This document shows positions 31,069 to 43,489 of a stretch of DNA of 64,000 nt, piece by piece. Under the pieces are notes generated by a model that saw nothing but the letters and a program-made list of their open reading frames with translations, ran no database searches and was not told the DNA's origin. The position numbers were made by a program, and so were the translations under genes. This DNA comes from Massospora cicadina (taxonomy: Eukaryota > Entomophthoromycota > Entomophthoromycetes > Entomophthorales > Entomophthoraceae), in assembly GCA_022478985.1 (NCBI GenBank), contig JAKSZP010009193.1:310001-374000 (forward strand), in the 5' to 3' direction. Positions within the stretch are counted from its first letter, which is position 1. Every line of letters begins with the position of its first letter.

Positions 31069-34000
31069 GCACCTCAGTGTCAATAGGGACATTAAACATC
31101 GTGGGAGCCAGGGCTCATACGTCCCAAGCCAAAAAGCTGGCATTCCTGTGAAAACCTCTTGTAGACATCTTGGCCATCCAAGAAACCCACTGCCTACAAG
31201 GGAAAGAAGAATCCTGGTCAAACAGGGTTTTTCCATCACAATCAGTATGGACGTCTCACTTTGGGGTGATAGTCCAAAACAACAAAAAATTTAAAATTAC
31301 AAATTCATCATCACACTTGCATGGTCGAGTCCTGGTAGCAACAATCACATGTCAAGATGAAATAATTTCGTTAGCATGTATCTACGCACTGTGCACTGCA
31401 ACTGAGAGAAATTTTTTTTGAAAAAATTTCTACTCTCACCCTCCCACCAGATATCATCATGTTAGGCGATTTCAACTGCTGGGATAACCCCAATACAGAT
31501 TGATGGCCTAATACCAGGGGATAACCACCTGGACACATTGAATATCGCACAATGAAGGCATCACTTGGCTTATCCCCCCTCGGGTTGGGACCATCTAGTA
31601 CTAAAAAAAAGGCATCTCTTGGCTTACAGGATGCTCTTCCCCTCAATTCACCAATCCTTCCCCATATGACAAGACCCAACATATATGAGGGACTGCTCAT
31701 ATCGATGAGTCATATTGACCACATCCTCATCCCACAATCCCACCACTCAAGAATCTCCAAATTTACAGCAAAAAAGATCAATTTTTCTGATCACTGATTA
31801 GTTATGGTGCAGTTAGTGCCAACCCAATCCCACACACAGGTGTCGCCTTGGAGAAAGCTTCACCCAGAAAATATAAGATTGCCTGAGATATCTGACTGGG
31901 TTGAAAAAAAAGGCTACAAACCCAGAATTCACAGCCCCATTCACTTTGGATCCCATTGGAACATAGGAAAATTTCAAAAAAGATTTAATCAACAAAACCT
32001 GACATATTGCATCACACAAGTACACCGCGGACACAGCCACAATCAAGCGTACCTTGGCAGAACTAGACCACCTGGAAATAAATACTCCAAGATCTGGCTA
32101 TATCCCTAATTGGGGACGCAAATGGGCAAAAATTTCAGCCTGACTTAACAATCTCATCTTTGAACACCAACACAGAATCAAAGTATCAAACAAAGGTAAG
32201 TTCATAAAGGAAGGCGAAACCTGTTTGACATACTTTTTCCACCAATTCCACTCCTGCGGAAACCAGCCCACATGCACACAGGTCCGCAAAACCAACGGCA
32301 CTGTGGCAACTGACCCTGAGGAGGTCAAGGTGGAAGTACACCGCTATTACACCAAATTATATTGCGATATGCCAATAGATCCACAAAAAATTAAAGAATT
32401 TATTCAAACTGCCAAGATACAAAGTACACCACCAAATTACAATATACTATCCCTTATCACATGGGAGGAGCTTTGGGAAACAATTCGCGGTGCACCACGT
32501 ATGAAATGCCCAGGGCCTGATGGGATACCCTACAAATTTTACAGAAAATATTTTCAACAAATTGCCCCCCTCCTATTGGCGTCAATGAACCAGAGTTTGT
32601 TGGAAAGACGCCTATTACTAGGAGGCCATGAATCCTACGTTAAAACATTTTATAAAAAGGGTGACAAGTTGGACCTGGCCAACTGGCGCCCAATTGCACT
32701 CTCCAACACTGACACAAAAATTCCAACAAAAATTCTAGCAGCTAGATTAGGCACAATTGCATCTGACGTCCTATCACCCAACCAGTTTGGGTTTATACCA
32801 GGGCGTTCAATCTGGAACAACATACACCCTGTTGCAAACATTTGCCAATCCAAAGCAACTGGTGCCCTGGTCTTCTTGGATCAGGAAAAGGCGTATGACC
32901 GTGTTAGCTGGCCATACCTAAAAGAATGTCTACATGCCTTCAAACTCCCACCAAGATTCATAAAATGGGCGATGCTCCTAATAGAATCTGCAACCATAGC
33001 TGTATGCGGCCCTGGATTCCTAACAAACAATATCAAACCACACAGAGGGCTCAAACAAGGGGATCCCCTCAGCCCACTGCTATACAATTTCAGCTTTGAC
33101 CCGCTCCTCCAAGTAACTGACTCACGTCTCATGGGGATAACCGCACAAGGACAACCAACAGTCAAGATACTGGCCTTTTCAGATGACTGCGTAGCAAGTA
33201 TAGCAAACAATGAAGATGCCTGACAGCTGGAACACACTTTAGAGGAATACTCCAAGGTGAGCAATGCATCGCTCAACAAAAGGAAGACAGAAATCATCCT
33301 CTTAGGAAAATACACAAACAATTGGGCCACAACATCAGAACCTCACACCAGCACTCGAAGAAAAAACCCAATTATTTTACCCTTTGCAACACCTCCCACC
33401 ACCACTCCTGTCCGACACCTTGGAATCTGGCTAAAATCAGGGGGATATGCTAATGAGACAATAGAAAGTAACCTGTTACAACGGGTATCCAAACGCGTAG
33501 CCTCCCTCAAGGGGAGAACCCTAGGACTAACAGGACGAGTTACAGTTGCTAACTCGCTCATCCTCCCAATACTGTGGTACCAGGCCCATGCGATAGCCTT
33601 CTCACCTACCTTTATAACCTCAATTCGCGCGCTTATCCAGGGCTGGCTGTGGCCTGGCTCTCACCCTCCTATACGGATGGAAACACTATTTGGCCCACGC
33701 TTAAGCGGAGGCATGGGACTAATAGATTTTGAGAGCCATGCCAATCACATCCTAGGTACCTGGATAAAGGAATTCTTGCTCCAGACCTCCCGCAACAACA
33801 TTGGTCCAGAGCAGCAAGGACTAACTTTGAACAGGCGCTCAAATTAACCAACCCACATAGTCCACCCAGACTACTTTCATACCTTGCCAAGCACCCTACT
33901 GCAACAGGTCCACATGGAATCTCCCCTCATTCAAACATATCCTCCAAACTATCCGCCATATGGGATGGACCATAGAGAACATGGGTACTATACAGGGAAG

Positions 34001-34545
34001 GGGACGACCTAGCCCCCAATTCAAATTAAGAAACCCAGAAAACCACCCTTAGAGAGATATTCTCGCAACAACCCCAAGCATAGCTAGGATGGAATACCTA
34101 GATATGCTGGACATTCCCTATGATTTAACCACACATAAAGCAATGTGGAAAATGACACACCACCTACTCCTATAACCAAGGATAAGAGCAAACGCCTGGC
34201 ACTGTTTGAGAAGGACCTATAGGATGGAGGACTGCTCCAACTCCCTCCACAAAACATGTGCAGTATGTGGAGGGGAGGGATACCTACACCACCGCCTAGA
34301 AACATGCCCCCAACCAAAGCTATATGGCAGGAAGTTGCACGCCTGCTCAAGATTCAAAATGAACAGGAATTCTCGATATCAAAGGGTATCTTTGCACTCC
34401 AGATCGAGTCACCAATACCATCTACCCTCCGCTCCCTAATAATACCCATTGCAATGTGGACAATACACACGATTGCATTAAATGCGTTCAAGGGCACGGT
34501 CCCAACCATTCATGGGATTATTAAAAGATTCCATGTCCACTTATA
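31069..34545 (+). pseudogene. LINE-C ORF2: endonuclease and reverse transcriptase
   Basis: The endonuclease starts about SIGTLNIVGARAHTSQAKKL, with a TGA at 31149, then ILAIQETHC, IIMLGDFNCW and NFSDH. A micro-insertion of LINE-B interrupts it in frame (31573-31608). RT: MKCPGPDGIPYKFYRKYFQQ, LANWRPIALSNTD, VFLDQEKAYDRVSWPYLKEC, GLKQGDPLSPLLYNF and LAFSDDCVAS (catalytic xSDD, about 33173-33202). A TGA at 33221 stops the frame, which continues to 33847 with GLTGRVTVANSLILPILWYQ and ALIQGWLWPGSHPP. Frame changes follow, and the C-terminal motif CAVCGGEGYLHHRLETC lies near 34258-34308. Needed for nicking and target-primed reverse transcription; dead in this copy. Confidence 0.9.
31573..31608 (+). 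mobile_element. 36-bp micro-insertion of the LINE-B 3' end inside LINE-C
   Basis: Insert from tcccccctcgggttggga through ccatctagtact and As, flanked by aaggcatcacttggctta (31555-31572) and aaggcatctcttggctta (31609-31626), 17 of 18 identical. Insert plus duplication is 54 bp, so the endonuclease frame is kept: ASLGLSPLGLGPSSTKKK is added before a second ASLGL. Confidence 0.87.
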
Positions 34546-34856
34546 GAGCACTTCCAAGCCTGGCTCTATGGATATATGAGACCAAGACAAAAAGCGCTCA
34601 TAGAATCATGGTTCCCACTCTGGTTCCTCCACACAGACCCTTTCCTTCACACCTGCTCCATAGCAGGGGAAACCCCCTCAGAGTAGTGCACCAACCCCCC
34701 ATACCTGGCAGTCCCGCTGGCAACAGGGGTAACTTGAGTACCTTGGGGTGCCCAATTTTTATATTTCTTAGTTATTCTCTTAGTTTCACATATATTCGGT
34801 AATGTCTGTCCGCTGGTCAGCTTACCTCGGTTAAATAATAATCCTCATATCATCTT

Positions 34857-34931
34857 TTCATTGGATCAGTGTGAAACCCTTCTGTGCAACCCTTCAGAAA
34901 GTCTCAATTGATTTAGCTAGATTTTATAACA
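34857..34931 (+). repeat. Gypsy-C 3' LTR, right part
   Basis: Resumes after the LINE-C target duplication with ttcattggatcagtgtgaaa and ends ttttataaca, matching the 5' LTR end before the primer-binding site. Confidence 0.85.
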
Positions 34932-36947
34932 AGGTTTTAAGAAGCACTTCATATACTCTGGTCTTTTTAATTTATCATAAATGAATAGTATTTTAACTTT
35001 TGGCACAATCTGGCATAATTTCTTAATTCCTAGGTCATAGTAATGTCATAATAATCTATAAAATTTAGTCTTTGGGAGCAACCTCTATCCCTGAACAAGG
35101 AGGTGTTCCCCTTTAGAACCAAAAAGGGCCCAAAGAGGTGGCTGTTCCTCTCACTAGCAAGAGAGATTTGACCCATGTGGTGGGTGAGAGGTGGGTCACA
35201 GCCTACCTTTGAAGGTTACTTCCTCCCTGGTGCTTCCCAACATTAAGATGTTGTTAAGAATGATCAGGGAGCGTTAAAGGCAGTAGTGGATGTCAGGGGC
35301 CAGCTCCTGGTGCCAGGTTATCCCCCTTATACCATAAAAGTCAGAATGTAGGTTCAAGTACCCCTAAGGGGAGTAAACCTAATTTGATCATAAAAAAGTC
35401 GTAGTAAGCCACTTTGAGCTCAGCAACTATTTCTGCCTTTTAAAATTCTCAGATTATTGAAATGAACTCTTCATCAATGGGTTTAAGCTTCATAAACCCA
35501 TCTAACTTTTCTTAGAATTGAACCTACCAACCCTACCCTAGGCATGGTTTAACACCCCAGTGAACTCCCATCCAGCTACCAAGCCACAGCAGGTCAGTAA
35601 AAAATTTTAGTAAAAATTGATAGCAAATCAAAGATTGGGTTGGAATGATCCAGAATGTCAAATTTGACCCTTAACATAAGCAGGTGGTAGTTGGTGTATT
35701 GATTCTTGGATCATGATGCGTTAGGGATTAATTGGCCCTAAATGTACCCCATTTATTCCTAGAATAATTTATAAGGAATTAGGCCCCAATAAGTCCTGCT
35801 ATCAATCTATTAGCTTTCTTAAGTTTTTAAATAAAATTTATAAACCTAAAGTTAGATTTATTTCTATTTAATTCTGATATTTAATTCCAGTTGTAATTCA
35901 CAGTTCTTGGGAGTTTAAGCTCATAGTGGTATTTTCCCCTTAAGTTAGGCAAACTTCAGTGGGTTGCTGGACCTCTAGTATTCTGGGTAGGGCTCTAGGT
36001 GGTTGCTCACCTGGAATGACTGATCAGTCTTGTTTTCATCAGCCATCCATGACATAACATTAGATGGTCAAGTTAATGAAACTTTAATTTAAGTGATTTA
36101 CTAAAACCATTTATGATAGCTTTAACTTAATTTATAAGTTAAGTAAAATATCATATGAGAATCTTTACAGATGAAATAAGTGATAAAGTTAAATAATGAG
36201 ACCAAAATGTACAAATTTTTCAGTTTTATAATGATATTCAATATGATATCATAACTTTGAAGGTTGTGATTAATTCTGATAGTCAACATATAGACTTTGT
36301 GTAATTACTGTATATTTTTTTTAAAGTTAACAATCTACATAGAAATCAATGATTTATCTTTATAATTTAGAGGTACATATTAAAATTTACTCTAATTACT
36401 ACAGACTACTAATATGCATAAAAGTTCTATAGAGGGTTTTATATTTCATTTAACAATATAATTTATGCTATTTGAATAATAAACTTTATCTATTCATGGA
36501 TAAGGTAACAAAACTTAGTATCTGTTTTCATACCTACTATAGCACTTAAAATTACTTTGCTAGTTATAAGCTATACATGATATTGGTTTATTTTAAAACC
36601 TTTAAAGTCTTACCCTAATGAACAATTAGACAAATATATAACTATCATTATATAAATTAATCTGCTTTTTATATTGGTTTTTATAAGTATCTGATCACAT
36701 AGAAGACTTAACAATCCTTTTCAGGCTTTCTTAATATTCTTATTGAGATACTATTTTGAGCTAGGTCAGCCACTGGTGTAGAATTTTGGTGGATAGTTTT
36801 ATTAGAAATTATAAGAGCTATATATTTTTCATATTCTTATATAACTTATACTGCATTAACCATTCAAATATATGGAATTAAAAAGCTATAAAATTTAATA
36901 AAAAAGAGTTTAATTAACACATAAACGGTAGTTTATTGTTTAAAAAC
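34932..36947. other. AT-rich region, no gene seen
   Basis: A locally GC-richer block at about 35090-35400 contains a B-box-like ggttcaagtacccc, but no flanking repeats were found. From 36000 on the DNA is very AT-rich with no open frame of note. Confidence 0.45.
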
Positions 36948-36963
36948 TATATGCATTTATCAA

Positions 36964-37246
36964 GAGGGAGAATACCCCAGTGGTAGAGTATGGACCCTCC
37001 ACCACTGCCTCCTGAGTTTGATCCTGGTTTTGGACTTTGGGTAGGGGACGATTTTGACTGTGTTGGTTTTGTGCACCAATGCCCCAAACTGAGATAGCGA
37101 ATAGCAAAGGCGGTCCATGGAGTTCCTGGCCTATCATACGCCATGCATGGAGGTTTTCTGAGTTTTATCCTCTTTCCCATTTTCTTCACTTCCCTAATTG
37201 GTGCAGTATCATCCCCAGGTCAGCCCACCTCAAATAAAATTTAAAT
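36964..37246 (+). mobile_element. Full-length tRNA-derived SINE
   Basis: A 283-bp unit flanked by the perfect 16-bp repeat tatatgcatttatcaa (36948-36963, 37247-37262). The head has an A-box-like CCAGTGGTAGAGTATG and a B-box-like GAGTTTGATCCTGG about 40 bases later. The body is unrelated to any coding sequence here; the short minus-strand open frames across it are not genes. The tail ccaggtcagcccacctcaaa then taaaattt matches the 6-kb SINE and resembles the LINE-C 3' end. Confidence 0.88.
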
Positions 37247-37691
37247 TATATGCATTTATCAACTTGATTTAAGTCAGGTTCAAGCTGAGTTTGACATAAG
37301 CCATAATTAGGTAATGATTTGAATACTGGAGAAAAAATAATATAGCAAAATAAGATTGGAAAATAGAGTCAGTAGCTTGCTGATCTTTCAACAAGTGGTG
37401 ATAAACAAAGTAGCAAAAAGATTTAATTAAAAATCTGGACAAGAGGGTTGATAAATAAATCAGATTTAATTATGAAAAAAAATAGAATAAAGTTTGCATG
37501 GCAGTTAGTTATGTTCTTTAGATTTTAATTTTAATGAGTAATGAAACTAGAAGTTTGAATAACCTTTAGCATCAAGGTCACTGTTATTTAAAGAAAATCT
37601 CAGTTCATTTTCTATGTCAAGAATATGTTGTTATAGAATCTGCTTCTGAGTAGAGAAATGAGTAGAACTAGTGCCACATAATATTCATGCA

Positions 37692-38170
37692 TGTTGGGAG
37701 AGATGATGATAGAAATTATATTAAATACAAGCCAATACATAGATGAACTAAACTTAATACAATTGAGTAAACCAACATATGAATATATTGAACAAACAAA
37801 AAATGACAGGGGAACAAAGGTATATTTAGACTAAAAAAACCCTTCAAGTGCAAAGGATATAGTAACATCAAAAAACTAAATGCAGGGGTCTATTAAGGTT
37901 TAGTAAAGATCTTGCTACACATGGGGCACAACCTCTAGAATTAAAGCTTAAACCAGCATTTAATATCCCTCTCTTCTGATTATATAAAGTACGCTCTATG
38001 TTATATTTGACTAGTTATATTAAAGCCAAAGTACATTTTGCCTTAGCTGTTAAAGTTAGTAAGAATTGCCTAGTTATAAAGGCTAATTTTTTATAGCTCT
38101 GAAAGAAAGACCAACTAAGTTGAAGCTCCAATAGTAGTACTTTCTGAAGTGCTTCCAAGGATACCAGTTA
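37692..38170 (+). repeat. Gypsy-D 5' LTR (approximate)
   Basis: Starts tgttgggagagatg. It aligns with the copy at 45866 through aatgacaggggaa, gggtctattaaggt and ataaagtacgctctat. The right border is uncertain and no primer-binding site could be read. Confidence 0.6.
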
Positions 38171-38967
38171 AAGATGTACCTTCTCAAAGATGAATAATTC
38201 CAGCAATGATTCACCTCCAATGTATGAGAGAATGAGTGTAGTCTGATGGTAAATTCCAATAACTATGAAGTTCTATCCCTAATACAAGTAAATTACAAAT
38301 CAGAGCATCCATAACTTTAACCATTTTGGGTTTTTAACAATACACCTATCAGATTAAGCCAGATAATGTAGTTGGGCTTGTAGAAGCTTTAATTTATGGA
38401 ACAATACATTTATAAGGATTAAAGAGCAGAGCAAATTCCTCCAGAGTCGCTCATAACTTATTCATTTATATTTATCAGCAACCCTTTTATTTTTTAAATT
38501 AAGGGTTTACCTAACACATTTGTATATCCACCACTTGTACATCCTGCTTTCTATCATCAAATGCTGCCTCTGGGGTTACATCATGTCTAGATACAAAGAC
38601 AATTTGGCATTAACCAGGAGTTCTTTTCCTATCTTGTTGAGTTGTATGATCAATCTCTAATTTTTGGCAAGATAATTGTGAAATGATAGAAAATAAAATA
38701 AAATAAAATATGTTAAATGAATTACAAGGTAAAAAGATGAGAAACACCAATTGAGTTTGTGGGTAATACAAAATGAGGGGTCTCAACCAGCTTCAAAGGG
38801 TTTATCTCATTTAGCAATAACTGTAACAAGTAGTGAATTAGTTAACCTCTCAATTACTTAAACAGAAAAGAAGTTACGATGCTCAAATTTTAGAATGAAT
38901 AAATTGGAACAATAGACTATAAAAGTGCACAAATCCACCCACAATGTATAAGATATACATTTAAGAA

Positions 38968-40835
38968 GGACCACCTGAACCCAAAGGATCTTTATGACCA
39001 TCAAGGTCTAAAGATTTTCCAACAACTGGAACTTCATGCACTGGGAATCCTGTGTCTCCTGGTCCACACAGACCACATGGGACACCTGGTCTTCCTATCA
39101 TCCCTATTCCTTCAGAGCCCTCACCATGAGATTATATTGATTTCCAATTTTCAGATAAATTTAGGAACTTTGAACAGCAATTGTTGGCTTAGCACAGAGA
39201 ATTTGGACAAGTATTAAAATAAACCACATTAATACCACCTTGAAATTGGAAGCATTTTGTGATGGGGTTGTTAACTTCAAAAAATAAGCATGGACATTTG
39301 TAATAGCCAGTGATTTCATCAAACTTTTATAAATGGAATTTGGATAACTCATATTGCAACTACTAAACTTAGATGATCTACAAAGAGAGATGCAATAAAA
39401 GACTGATGATCAGGTTGAGGAAAAGAACCAAATATATTGGTTATAGCTTTCAGTACACCTTAAAAAATGTGAACCAATGGTGCAAAGGTCCTTTAGAGGA
39501 TCTCATATCTTTTGTTAGCTTGATCACACTTGTATGAAGAATGACATACCCAAGACTGAAATTATAAGGTGAATATAGCCCTAACCTTGCAGCACATGTT
39601 CTTATAGCATACGTGGTCCTTTCAAGCCCACGTATAAAAAGATTATGTCCTTGGTATAGAGAATATTTAACCTGCATATATGTATACAAAGGGGCTATAG
39701 ATTAGACCTAACTACCAACATTCAAATGGTCCAACATATATGAGCCCACATTAACAGTGCTATCTGAGAAATAATGATGACTTACTATAAAGAGTGTACA
39801 ACCTGGGAACAAGTAAAACTGCTCTCAAAAGGATTTTGGAATTAATATGACACTGTATAATAGAAAGAAATTCTTTATAGGCATATAGTCTAAGAAAGGA
39901 AAGCCATACTCAGAATTAGTAGCCATTTTAATATGAAGCTCAGACCATGGCTTTCTGTAATCAAGTTACATTGGATGACGCAAGAAGCCGTCAAGGTATC
40001 TACTTTTTATTTTGATCTCCAGATCATGTTGCATTTTAGTTGGTAAACAGAACGTTAGATTTAATTTCAATTATGTAACAGTTTGAAAATCCCAGTTCTG
40101 ACCACCATAAAATAAATAATTCTTTGGCACATCAACAGCACCAAATCATATCAAAGTTGAGTAGGGGCAGATTTAGTGCACAGACAGTGCCAAAAAATCC
40201 CTACATCAAGTTATTTAAGCAAAACTGATTTGTGGTTGGCCCAACCCAACCACGCGAAAACTCCTTGAATCTGGATGCCCAAAAAATAACATAAGGTAAG
40301 CAAGGTAAGCAAACCCCAAAATAAACTTTATTTTTCAATCAGGAGATAAAAAGGGGCCTGCTTAACAGAAATTGACTGGGGAGCATCCAAAAAATGCTCC
40401 CCATAGAGGGAAAGCTAGGGGCAAAATTCTGAAGTGAGCTTTGGAATTGGTGGGTGCACCTTTTTATGGCTGCACTTTGGGGGCTTCACCTGAATCATTG
40501 ATTAGGCTTGTATGAGCCTAATCTACAACTTGGGTGAGGCACAACCCAGCGCCCAAAAACAATCAAACTAAATTTTTTTATTTAAATGATTTAACTCAGA
40601 TTCAGAAGTTATGAACCTGAGTTGAAATTTAACAATCAAGATGAACTCAGTTTGTTACATTTATCAAATTTATCCATCTTGAAAACTTCGCAATTTGGAG
40701 CTTCATCAGACCTCCTCAGCAAGTGACTTTCATACTCATTTAACGCCTTAGACCAAAGCCCAAAACCTAGAAGCAGACATGATCCTTGTGCCTATTGTGT
40801 GTTCTATTTTTAAAGAAAATCTTCTTTGTAAGAAA
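38968..40835 (+). pseudogene. Gypsy-D gag remnant with collagen-like segment
   Basis: 38968-39125 reads GPPEPKGSL and, after a shift, GNPVSPGPHRPHGTPGLP: about 17 Gly-X-Y triplets in which the off-pattern residues (Glu, Arg, Asp, Val, stop) are each one base from a Gly codon. About 740 bp further on, KECTTWEQVK (39790-39820) corresponds to KECNTWEQVRTALIQEFGS in Gypsy-G, where the same 740-bp spacing to a collagen-like block is seen. CAYCVFYF near 40790 is a decayed knuckle. The block 40130-40570 is not accounted for. A minus-strand reading of the collagen block also gives Gly-X-Y, a mirror effect of GGN/CCN codons. Confidence 0.6.
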
Positions 40836-41129
40836 GAAACTGAAAAGGCAGAAAAAGAGGCATCAACTTAGGGCGCTAAGTTCCCTATGCTGATGGTTCT
40901 CCTATGCCTCAACACAAAAACTAAATTTTCTACAAAAAACCAATTGCTTTGTAGTAGCAGCCGATGATAAAGCCAGTATCATTGGTCCAATAGTTGCATA
41001 TAAAGTCTTAAGTTTACCTTACTGAGCTGCTTTAAAATCCACTGGTATATAATGAGCTCGCCCTTACAAAATTTCAAAATTTTAATCTAAAATTTGGCTT
41101 TAATGTCACAAAATAGAAGCAATGATGCT

Positions 41130-41720
41130 AAGATGAAATTTCTTTTGACTATCCTAGACAATGGCTTGACAATTAACACCATCTCTTTTTTCCTCATGAA
41201 GAAAATTAAGGTTGATCAACTTCAAGCATACCTTGGAATATGGAACTTCTGGTCCCGCTTACACTAAATCTCTATAGATTAGTCATTTCTTCAAATCTGG
41301 TTTGAGCCCTAATGTTTCCACATCAGCTTGCCTTTTAGATAATGATGGCTATAAATTTCTCATAGGCGCTCTATTCCCTGTTGAGCTTACACATGTTAAG
41401 ATATAATGATCATAATGGCTCAAAATTAAGCTTTAACAGCCCACTAGCAATACAGAGCCTATCAAAAAAGAGTTAATAGGGGACTTTAAACGTGTATGCT
41501 GGAGTATCCTAAGTATATTAAGCAACGTAGATATCAGGTTTTGGGTTCCAAGACAAACATTGCCCCACCCTTCAAGTTGATGATAGTGAAGTAATGTCTC
41601 TTTGTTCTATCAACAAAGTTGTCATTCCTTTTTTTGTTCAAAATTTTGTGGATACTGGGACTCAGCACTATACCCTCAAAGCATCTGCTTGAGTATCCAT
41701 GAAGGTTAATTTATTAATTT
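41130..41720 (+). pseudogene. Gypsy-D protease remnant(s)
   Basis: ILDNGLTINTISFFLMKKIK near 41150 matches ILDTGSLVNVISSKLMEKIK of Gypsy-B, with the catalytic DTG changed to DNG; ISHFFKSGLS and GYKFLIGALF follow. A second block near 41630, IPFFVQNFVDTGTQHYTLKA, also has a DTG. Either the region is a duplication or two related fragments are joined. Confidence 0.55.
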
Positions 41721-42935
41721 AAGAAATGCTATCCTATCCTGAAATACCAGATCTGGCATAATAGGGACCTAAAATTTCAGAACCTGTTGTGCCAAGGAAT
41801 GACTTGGCTTCCATTAAGCTCCAATATCCAAAATACCATCCAAAGTCCGCATATCTTTATTAATCTGATAATTCTAGAATAATATCTGAAAGGAGAAAAG
41901 TGTGGGAAATATTAATCAATGAACATCAATCCCATCCCGACCACTAGGTTAAGTGCTGGAAATAATCTTGACCACGCTTAAGCATCAAAGGATGATTGGT
42001 TGAGTTGTGTGGGGAGGCTGTTCCGTCCATTCAGTGTGTACATTCTGCCTGAATCCCTAATTCATTTGGATGTGCACTTGATTGCAGAAAGTAAAAATTG
42101 TCTCACAAGTTTTGATCCCTAAAGATTCTCCACAGGGGTGCATTGGCCAGATTATCGTTTTCATTATCTTTACAATTGTGGCAGATTATATTGAATGAGT
42201 GGTCATCACATTCAGGTTGGTACTCTGAATACCCATTTCCTTGGTCAGATTGAGTATGCAACACTCATAGGGGATGACTTTCAATATTTTTCTTGCTGGG
42301 GAGGCTAGTGCAGATATCCTCAATGAGATGGCCATGACCATCACTGATATGATGAGCGCAGCCCTCCATTTATTGAGGTAGTTCCTTTTATGGCGGCTAG
42401 AATTTTTAAAAAATTATTAAATCTAAAAGTATTTTTGGAAAAATAATGATTCAATAAATATATACTAAAATGACTCAGCACTCTACCATAAGCAGAGCGC
42501 TGAGTTTTTTAAAACTTTAGGGAATTGAGGAGAGGAGATTGTAGAAAATTTCTGATACCAGGACGCACAAAGCTTCCCCTTAGCGCTAGGCTTTTGCACT
42601 ATATTTCATGTTGCACTTTTTGAGTAACAAATTTTTTGGTTCATACTGATAAAACTTTTTTATTTGTCATAGTTCTAGCATTCTTACATCACTTGTAATA
42701 TTTCTAACAAGTTTTATGAATCATCTGAGGGCTTTCCACCAGGTTGATCTCAATATCTGCAGCCCTATCAGGGATTCAGCTTCATTATGCTCATTTGTGA
42801 GCAGATTTAATCACAGATTTCTCAATTTTATAAAGTAAATTTCAGCTGAATTGACCTTCAAGGCAGAATCAATAGTTCCCACTTTTCAGCCAATTATAAA
42901 ATTGAGATGAAGGAGAGTAGTAGAAGCCAATGTTT

Positions 42936-42959
42936 TGGGACCATCTAGTACTAAAAAAA
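42936..42959 (+). mobile_element. 24-bp micro-insertion of the LINE-B 3' end in Gypsy-D
   Basis: Only tgggaccatctagtact and seven As, flanked by the perfect 16-bp repeat gtagaagccaatgttt at 42920-42935 and 42960-42975. The smallest of the set. Confidence 0.88.
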
Positions 42960-43489
42960 GTAGAAGCCAATGTTTGTCAAGTGTGTGCCCCAGATCCACT
43001 ATCTTTTCCAGTGGAAATGATTAGGATATCTTCACCTTCCTTTTTCAAAAGAGGTAACTATCCAGTCTATTTTAATAGGTTCAGCATGGGCCCTTACATT
43101 TAACCCTTTTTTAAGATATTTTAACTAATCAATATAAGACTGTTAGCATAGCCCAGTATATAGTTTATGTTTGACCCTAGCTATTAATAATAGTGAATCT
43201 ATTAATAGTTTTTGAGCCTTACTTGACCTGGGTCTAGAATTGCCATTTATCATTGTGGTAGTAGAAGTAAAGTTGATGACTATTTACCCTCATGTAAAAA
43301 TAGACAGATTCTTTAACTGATATGTAAGCTAATATTTTTAAGGTCTTCTTTATTTCAAGATGCTGAAAAGAGTTCAGCACAAGGTGAAAACTAGCAATGT
43401 CCAAAAAATCAAGGTAGGCCATACTAGAAATTTAAGGTTAAAGAGTTTTTTAAGAAACAGTGGAATAAAAGTAACTATAGTAGATATGC

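Noticed and set aside
35330..35390. Possible tRNA or SINE with B-box-like ggttcaagtacccc
   Set aside because: No A box at proper distance, no pairing arms and no flanking repeats could be shown.
36940..37189. Two overlapping minus-strand open frames
   Set aside because: They are antisense to the SINE with its 16-bp duplication and have no protein signature.
38940..39360. Collagen-like protein on the minus strand near 39 kb
   Set aside because: GGN and CCN codons mirror each other, so Gly-X-Y appears on both strands. The plus strand fits the position and direction of Gypsy-D gag.
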